Part shown: piece after piece, positions 4,862 to 8,693 of the stretch | Position numbering within the stretch: the stretch's first letter is position 1 | How the letters are laid out: each line of letters starts with the position of its first letter | Source of the DNA: Panacagrimonas sp. | GTDB lineage: Bacteria > Pseudomonadota > Gammaproteobacteria > Nevskiales > Nevskiaceae | Assembly (NCBI GenBank): GCA_021773655.1 | Contig: JAJFJX010000429.1 | Span: forward strand, 1 to 8,693 | Direction: 5' to 3' | DNA: 8,693 bases | Made by a program: the position numbers and the translations under genes | The notes under the pieces: generated by a model | Told to the model about the DNA's origin: nothing | Seen by the model: only the letters and a program-made list of their open reading frames with translations | Database searches by the model: none

Positions 4862-5503
4862 ATGAGCCTGATCACCCTCGCCCTGTCCAAGGGTCGCATC
4901 CTGGAAGACAGTCTTCCTTTGCTGGAGCGGCTGGGCATGGGGCCCGCCGGCGATATCGACCGCCTGCTGCGCGTGCCTTCGCAGGACCCGAATGTCCACC
5001 TGGTCATCATTCGCCCGGCCGATGTGCCGACCTATGTGGAGCACGGCGCGGCGGATCTGGGCATCGTCGGCAAGGACGTGCTGATGGAACACGGCGGCTC
5101 GGCCCTGTACGAACCGCTGGACCTGGACATCGCCTGCTGCAGGCTGTCGATCGCCGCGGTCAAGGGGTCGCCGTACGCCGACCCCGGGGGCTGGCCCGGG
5201 GGGCGACGGGTGCGCGTAGCCACCAAGTACCCGGAAATCACCCGGCACTACTTTGCGCAGCGTGGCGAACAGGTCGAGATCATCAAGCTCTACGGTTCCA
5301 TGGAACTGGCGCCGCTAGTGGGCTTGGCCGATGTGATCGTGGATCTGGTCGACACCGGCAACACCCTGCGCGCCAACGGCCTGATCGAGACCGGGATCAT
5401 CACCCGGATCAGTTCCCGGGTGGTGGTGAACAAGGCTTCCATGAAGATGAAGCACGCGGCACTGGGCGACCTGCTGGCGCGTATCGGCAGCCTGAGGGCT
5501 TGA
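4862..5503 (+). CDS. hisG: ATP phosphoribosyltransferase, short form
   Basis: HisG joins ATP and PRPP to give phosphoribosyl-ATP, the committed step of histidine synthesis, in the cytoplasm. At 213 residues this is the short form, which lacks the C-terminal ACT-like regulatory domain of the roughly 300-residue long form. The short form works as a complex with HisZ, which must lie elsewhere. Visible hallmarks are LALSKGRILEDSLPLLERLG (6-25), RPADVPTYVEHGAADLGIVG (51-70), the RVATKYPE strand (118-125) and the PRPP-binding loop DLVDTGNTLRANG (161-173). The C-terminal helix MKMKHAALGDLL is also typical. ATG 4862 is chosen because homologues begin close to LxLALSKGR; a TTG two codons upstream is unlikely. 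No strong ribosome-binding site is seen. hisD follows after 4 bp, so the two genes are co-transcribed. Confidence 0.96.
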   Translation: MSLITLALSKGRILEDSLPLLERLGMGPAGDIDRLLRVPSQDPNVHLVIIRPADVPTYVEHGAADLGIVGKDVLMEHGGSALYEPLDLDIACCRLSIAAVKGSPYADPGGWPGGRRVRVATKYPEITRHYFAQRGEQVEIIKLYGSMELAPLVGLADVIVDLVDTGNTLRANGLIETGIITRISSRVVVNKASMKMKHAALGDLLARIGSLRA

Positions 5504-5507
5504 AACA

Positions 5508-6800
5508 ATGGACATTGCCCGACTCGAAACCAGCGCCCCCGACTTCGACGACCGACTCGAAAGTCTGCTTGATCGCGCCCCGGAACAGGATGAGGTGCTG
5601 ACCCGTGCGGTGGCCGGAATCATCACCGAGGTGCGCACCCGCGGTGATGCGGCCCTGCTCGATTACACCAATCGCTTCGACCATTCCGGCTGGACGTCTG
5701 CGGCGGATCTGGAACTGCCGCGCGCCACGCTCGAAGCCGCCTGGGTCAGTCTGCCGATGGACCTGCGTCGGGCACTGGAACTGGCCTATGCGCGCATCCA
5801 CGCCTATGCAGAACGCCAGCGCCTGACGGACTGGGAGCATGCAGATGCCTACGGCAACCGGCTGGGTCAGCGGATCACGCCGCTTGATCGCGTGGGTCTG
5901 TACGTGCCCGGCGGCAAGGCCGCCTACCCGTCGTCGGTGCTGATGAATGCCATTCCCGCCAAGGTTGCCGGCGTGCAGGAGCTGGTGATGATGGTGCCCA
6001 CACCGCAGGGCCAGACCAACGCTGCGGTCCTGGGCGCGGCCCACCTGGCCGGCGTCGACCGGGTATTCCGGATTGGCGGCGCGCAGGCGATCGCGGCGCT
6101 GGCCTGGGGCACCGAACGGGTCCCGGCGGTGGACAAGATCGTCGGTCCCGGCAACGCCTGGGTGGCGGCGGCCAAACGCCAGGTGTTCGGACGGGTCGGC
6201 ATCGACTCCATCGCCGGACCCTCGGAGATCGTGGTGGTTTCCGATGCAGACAGCGATCCGCGCTGGCTGGCCATGGACCTGTTCAGCCAGGCTGAGCATG
6301 ACGAGGACGCGCAGTCCATCCTCATCAGCCCCGATGCCGGCCTGCTGCAGCGGGTGGTCGAGGCCATGGACGCACGCATCGACGAACTGCCGCGCGCCGG
6401 GATCATCCGCGCCGCGCTGTCGCGACGCGGTGCGCTGATCCTGACCCGCTCGCTGGAAGAGGCCGCCCAGATCGCCAACCGTATCGCCCCCGAACACCTG
6501 GAACTATCGGTGGCCGAGCCACGCGCGCTGATGCAACAGATCCGCCACGCCGGCGCAATCTTCCTCGGCCGCCACGCACCCGAGGCGTTCGGCGATTACT
6601 GCGCCGGGCCCAATCACGTGCTGCCGACCTCGCGCGCGGCGCGATTCTCAAACCCGCTGGGCGTCTACGAATTCCAGAAGCGCACCAGCCTGATCGAGTG
6701 CACCCCGGAGGGCGCCAAGGTGCTGGCAGATATCGCCGGGCGCATCGCCGACGCCGAGGGCCTGCACGCGCACGCGGCCTCGGCGCGGGATCGCGCCTGA
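5508..6800 (+). CDS. hisD: histidinol dehydrogenase
   Basis: HisD is the zinc- and NAD-dependent enzyme that oxidises L-histidinol to L-histidine in two steps, ending the pathway. The 430-residue length matches the family (E. coli 434). The order of motifs is complete: YVPGGKAAYPSSVLMNAIPA (132-151), GPGNAWVAAAKR (213-224), the NAD-site region GIDSIAGPSEI (231-241), SQAEHDEDAQ (260-269), PEHLEL (328-333) and FGDYCAGPNHVLPT (361-374). By comparison with the E. coli enzyme, the zinc ligands are Gln261, His264, Asp363 and His422, and the catalytic pair is Glu329/His330. All are present. It begins 4 bp after the hisG stop. In many gammaproteobacteria hisC follows hisD; here a methyltransferase-like remnant and a convergent gene follow instead. 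Confidence 0.97.
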   Translation: MDIARLETSAPDFDDRLESLLDRAPEQDEVLTRAVAGIITEVRTRGDAALLDYTNRFDHSGWTSAADLELPRATLEAAWVSLPMDLRRALELAYARIHAYAERQRLTDWEHADAYGNRLGQRITPLDRVGLYVPGGKAAYPSSVLMNAIPAKVAGVQELVMMVPTPQGQTNAAVLGAAHLAGVDRVFRIGGAQAIAALAWGTERVPAVDKIVGPGNAWVAAAKRQVFGRVGIDSIAGPSEIVVVSDADSDPRWLAMDLFSQAEHDEDAQSILISPDAGLLQRVVEAMDARIDELPRAGIIRAALSRRGALILTRSLEEAAQIANRIAPEHLELSVAEPRALMQQIRHAGAIFLGRHAPEAFGDYCAGPNHVLPTSRAARFSNPLGVYEFQKRTSLIECTPEGAKVLADIAGRIADAEGLHAHAASARDRA

Positions 6801-6898
6801 TTCGATCAAAGCCGCGAACCTCGCGCGATCGACTCGTCCACGACCCTGGGTGCAGGAACCGCGAGACAGCTTCGTACCCGTGCACAGATCACATTGCG

Positions 6899-7171
6899 TT
6901 GTTGTCTGGCACCGCCTTTTCGGTATATCGCCAGGGCGGATGGGATTACGTGGTGTCCACCTATTTCTTCTGTTACCTCAATCGCCGGCAGCAGACCGAC
7001 GTCCTGATCCAGATGTGCCGCGTTGCCAATCGCAAGGTGATCGTCTACTGCGGCGTTCAGCGGTATACCGGCCGGCTCGACTACGACTGGCAGCAAATCG
7101 CTGAAGCCGTACCCCGGGCACGACGGGACCCGCAGTCGAACCAGATGCGTGTGAGCATCACGCTGGGCTGA
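6899..7171 (+). pseudogene. possible methyltransferase C-terminal remnant
   Basis: The frame ending at TGA 7169-7171 reads WDYVVSTYFFCYLNRRQQ and then LIQMCRVANRKVIVYCGVQ. This is the pattern of strands beta4-beta5 of a class I SAM-dependent methyltransferase (hydrophobic strand, aromatic turn, helix, RV..K/G..VIV). The SAM-binding GxGxG part is absent. The frame is open back into hisD without an ATG; TTG 6899 is the first plausible start, with no ribosome-binding site. I read it as the 3' piece of a lost gene. An intact small protein of unknown function is possible but less likely. Its GC content is a little lower than that of hisD. Confidence 0.4.
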
Positions 7172-7172
7172 A

Positions 7173-7258
7173 GCCTCCGGACACCGGGTTGCAAACCGCC
7201 CTGACACCCGCGCGCGACGACATCACTCCTTCACTTCAGTCCCGGTGTCCGCTGAGGC
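7173..7258. repeat. long imperfect inverted repeat across a convergent gene junction
   Basis: CGGACACCGGG (7178-7188) is exactly complementary to CCCGGTGTCCG (7241-7251), and GCCTC (7173-7177) extends the stem with GAGGC (7254-7258) over a 2-nt bulge. That gives 16 pairs around a 52-nt loop. The right arm lies inside the last codons of the CorC-like gene and the left arm just past the stop at 7169-7171. It may act as a two-way transcription end structure, though neither strand shows a T-run. Confidence 0.55.
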
Positions 7259-8539
7259 ATCTGCCGCCTGCAGCGCGCGCACCCGCACGATGCGCTGGCC
7301 CTGCATGCCCTGGATCTCGAAGCGCCAGCCGGCCCAGTTCACCGTGTCGCCGGGTTCTGGCACGTGGTCGAGCAGGGTCATCAGCATGCCGGCCAGGGTC
7401 TGGTAGTCGCGATCATCGCCGCGCGGCAGTTCGGCCAGCGCCAGGCATTCGGCCACCGTGCCGGCGTCCAGCGTGCCGGCCAGCTGCCAGGTGCCGTCGT
7501 CGTCGCGGGTGGCTTCGACCTCCCCTGGATCCGAAGGGTAGAGCCCGCCGGTCAGGGCATGCAGGAGATCATCCGGGGTCACCAGTCCTTCGACCTCGCC
7601 GTACTCGTCGACCACGAACACCAGCCGCAGATGCTGATCGCGAAACTGCCGCATCAGTTCCAGTCCGGTCAGGGATTCGAGCAGGAAGGCGCAGTTGTCC
7701 AGGCTGCCGCTCAGGTCGGGTTCCTGACCGGCCGCGATCTGAGCCAGCACCTCGCGGACCTCGATCACGCCAACCAGGCGCGAAAGATCCCCCCGGCAGA
7801 CCGGGAGGCGTGCGTGCGGTGATTCGATCACCTGCGCCAGGATCTGTTTGACCGGATTGCGCAGGTCGACAAATCGCACATCGGCGCGCGGCGTCATGAA
7901 CGAGTGCAACGGCCGGTCGTCCAGACGCAGGGCGTTGCGCATCAACGCGTGTTCCTGCCCGTCGATGGCGCCCGACATCGAACCCTCGCTGAGCACGGTC
8001 TGGATCTCCTCTTCGGTCACGCCGCTCCGGCTCTGCGCGTCGATGCGCAACACACGCAGCAGGATCTCGGTGGACACCGACAGCAGCCAGACAAACGGCG
8101 TGGTGAGAATGGATAGCCCGCGCATGGGTCTGGCCACCAGGCAGGAGATCGATTCGGCATGAATCTGCGCCCAGCGCTTGGGCACCAGTTCGCCGATCAC
8201 GATCGACACGTAGGTGACCACGATTACCACCAGCGCCGTCGCCAATGCCGAGGCGCTTCTGGCACTCAGTCCTCCATGCTCCATGACCGCCGCCAGCGGA
8301 GCGGCGAACACCGACTGGCCGACGATGCCGTTGAGCAGCCCGATCGAGGTGATGCCGATCTGCACGGTCGACAGAAAACGATTGGGGTCCTGCGCCAGTC
8401 GCAGGGCCGCGCGGGCACCGGCCTGGCCACGCGCGGCGCGCGCCAGCAGGCGCGGGCGCCGCGCCGCCACCAGCGCGATCTCGGACATCGCCAGCACGCC
8501 GTTGAGCAGGATCAGGCCGAACAGGATCAGAACGTCCAC
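7223..8539 (-). CDS. DUF21/CBS/CorC-HlyC-domain membrane protein (hemolysin family)
   Basis: This 438-residue inner-membrane protein belongs to the CorC/HlyC/PaeA group (CNNM relatives), linked to Mg2+/Co2+ efflux or polyamine export. The 'hemolysin' name is historical. The DUF21 membrane domain spans about 1-190 with hydrophobic segments near 3-20, 60-82, 100-118 and 143-165, and the family GELVPKRWA motif at 116-124. A CBS pair follows at about 212-330; it starts with the usual FMTPRADV and contains VFVVDEYGEVEGLVTPDDLL (307-326). The CorC_HlyC C-terminal domain covers about 348-425. The start is GTG 8539, which places the first helix at the N-terminus; no clear ribosome-binding site is visible. 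It converges on the his genes and is probably its own transcription unit. Confidence 0.93.
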   Translation of the reverse strand: MDVLILFGLILLNGVLAMSEIALVAARRPRLLARAARGQAGARAALRLAQDPNRFLSTVQIGITSIGLLNGIVGQSVFAAPLAAVMEHGGLSARSASALATALVVIVVTYVSIVIGELVPKRWAQIHAESISCLVARPMRGLSILTTPFVWLLSVSTEILLRVLRIDAQSRSGVTEEEIQTVLSEGSMSGAIDGQEHALMRNALRLDDRPLHSFMTPRADVRFVDLRNPVKQILAQVIESPHARLPVCRGDLSRLVGVIEVREVLAQIAAGQEPDLSGSLDNCAFLLESLTGLELMRQFRDQHLRLVFVVDEYGEVEGLVTPDDLLHALTGGLYPSDPGEVEATRDDDGTWQLAGTLDAGTVAECLALAELPRGDDRDYQTLAGMLMTLLDHVPEPGDTVNWAGWRFEIQGMQGQRIVRVRALQAADASADTGTEVKE

Positions 8540-8693
8540 GCGTCATGCTACTCGCGGTTGATTCGCGGTCGGGCGAGAGGCTGGCAGAGCGCCCGATGTC
8601 CCGTGAACAGTCCCGCGAATCTGCTGCGAATCTGCCGCTCCCTTTTGAAATCGTGCAGGGCGGCATTGCGCGCCCTGGCCATCGTCACCATCA
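8540..8693. other. window edge, no gene identified
   Basis: Two open frames run off the edge. On the plus strand, ATG 8596 gives a frame of at least 32 codons beginning MSREQSRESAANLPLPFEIV. On the minus strand a frame ends at a TAG at 8548-8550 and reads MARARNAALHDFKRERQIRS. Neither matches a family I know. A 10-bp direct repeat GCGAATCTGC occurs at 8615-8624 and 8626-8635. The promoter of the CorC-like gene should lie here. Confidence 0.4.

Noticed and set aside
5409..6497. A 362-codon open frame antisense to hisD
   Set aside because: hisD is complete with all catalytic residues on the plus strand. The antisense translation is rich in His, Gln, Arg and Gly with no known motif, as expected opposite a GC-rich gene.
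6806..7207. A 133-codon minus-strand frame opposite the methyltransferase-like remnant
   Set aside because: No recognisable domain; the plus-strand frame has better hydrophobic strand and helix patterning.
7569..8666. A 365-codon open frame in another minus-strand frame of the CorC-like gene
   Set aside because: Its translation is Arg/Pro/Gly-rich with no domain, whereas the 7223-8539 frame has DUF21, CBS and CorC domains in order.
1..8693. CRISPR array, tRNA or rRNA genes
   Set aside because: No regularly spaced repeats, no tRNA-like cloverleaf and no rRNA sequence were seen on either strand.

Overview
The window is GC-rich bacterial chromosomal DNA. The short form of HisG, the hisG-hisD order and the DUF21/CBS/CorC protein suggest a proteobacterium, most likely gammaproteobacterial. 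That placement is an inference from gene content; nothing here fixes the genus.

Layout. (1) Positions 1-592 hold the 3' end of an IS4-family insertion sequence. Its transposase keeps the YREK signature, but a stop codon precedes an in-frame tail that looks like the normal C-terminus. (2) Positions 715-1446 hold a decayed Fic (AMP-transferase-type) gene. The HPFxDGNGRxxR motif is intact, the 5' half is missing and there are at least two frame changes. Together these two look like a degraded accessory patch. (3) Positions 1528-4329, on the minus strand, form a compact three-gene copper operon. Transcription runs from a membrane-anchored two-domain multicopper oxidase, to a His-rich exported protein with an Ig-like domain, to an exported single-domain cupredoxin. 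The first two genes are 38 bp apart (or overlap if an earlier start is used) and the last two are 4 bp apart. (4) Positions 4330-4861 are a 532-bp divergent spacer. It holds a possible operator for the copper operon, a strong hairpin, a 10-bp tandem repeat, a possible gene remnant and a terminator-like element just before hisG. (5) Positions 4862-6800 hold hisG (short form) and hisD, 4 bp apart, the first and last enzymes of histidine synthesis. (6) Positions about 6899-7171 hold a methyltransferase-like remnant. (7) Positions 7223-8539, on the minus strand, hold a CorC/HlyC-type membrane protein convergent with the his genes, with a long imperfect inverted repeat across the junction. (8) The last 154 bp hold no identifiable gene.

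The copper operon is the most interesting part. The oxidase carries its type 1 copper ligands in the first cupredoxin domain and a full set of trinuclear-cluster histidines shared between its two domains. The small cupredoxin looks like the C-terminal domain of a multicopper oxidase from which trinuclear ligands have been lost while type 1 ligands stay. With the His-rich middle protein, the set reads as a periplasmic copper redox or copper-handling unit whose substrate cannot be told from sequence.
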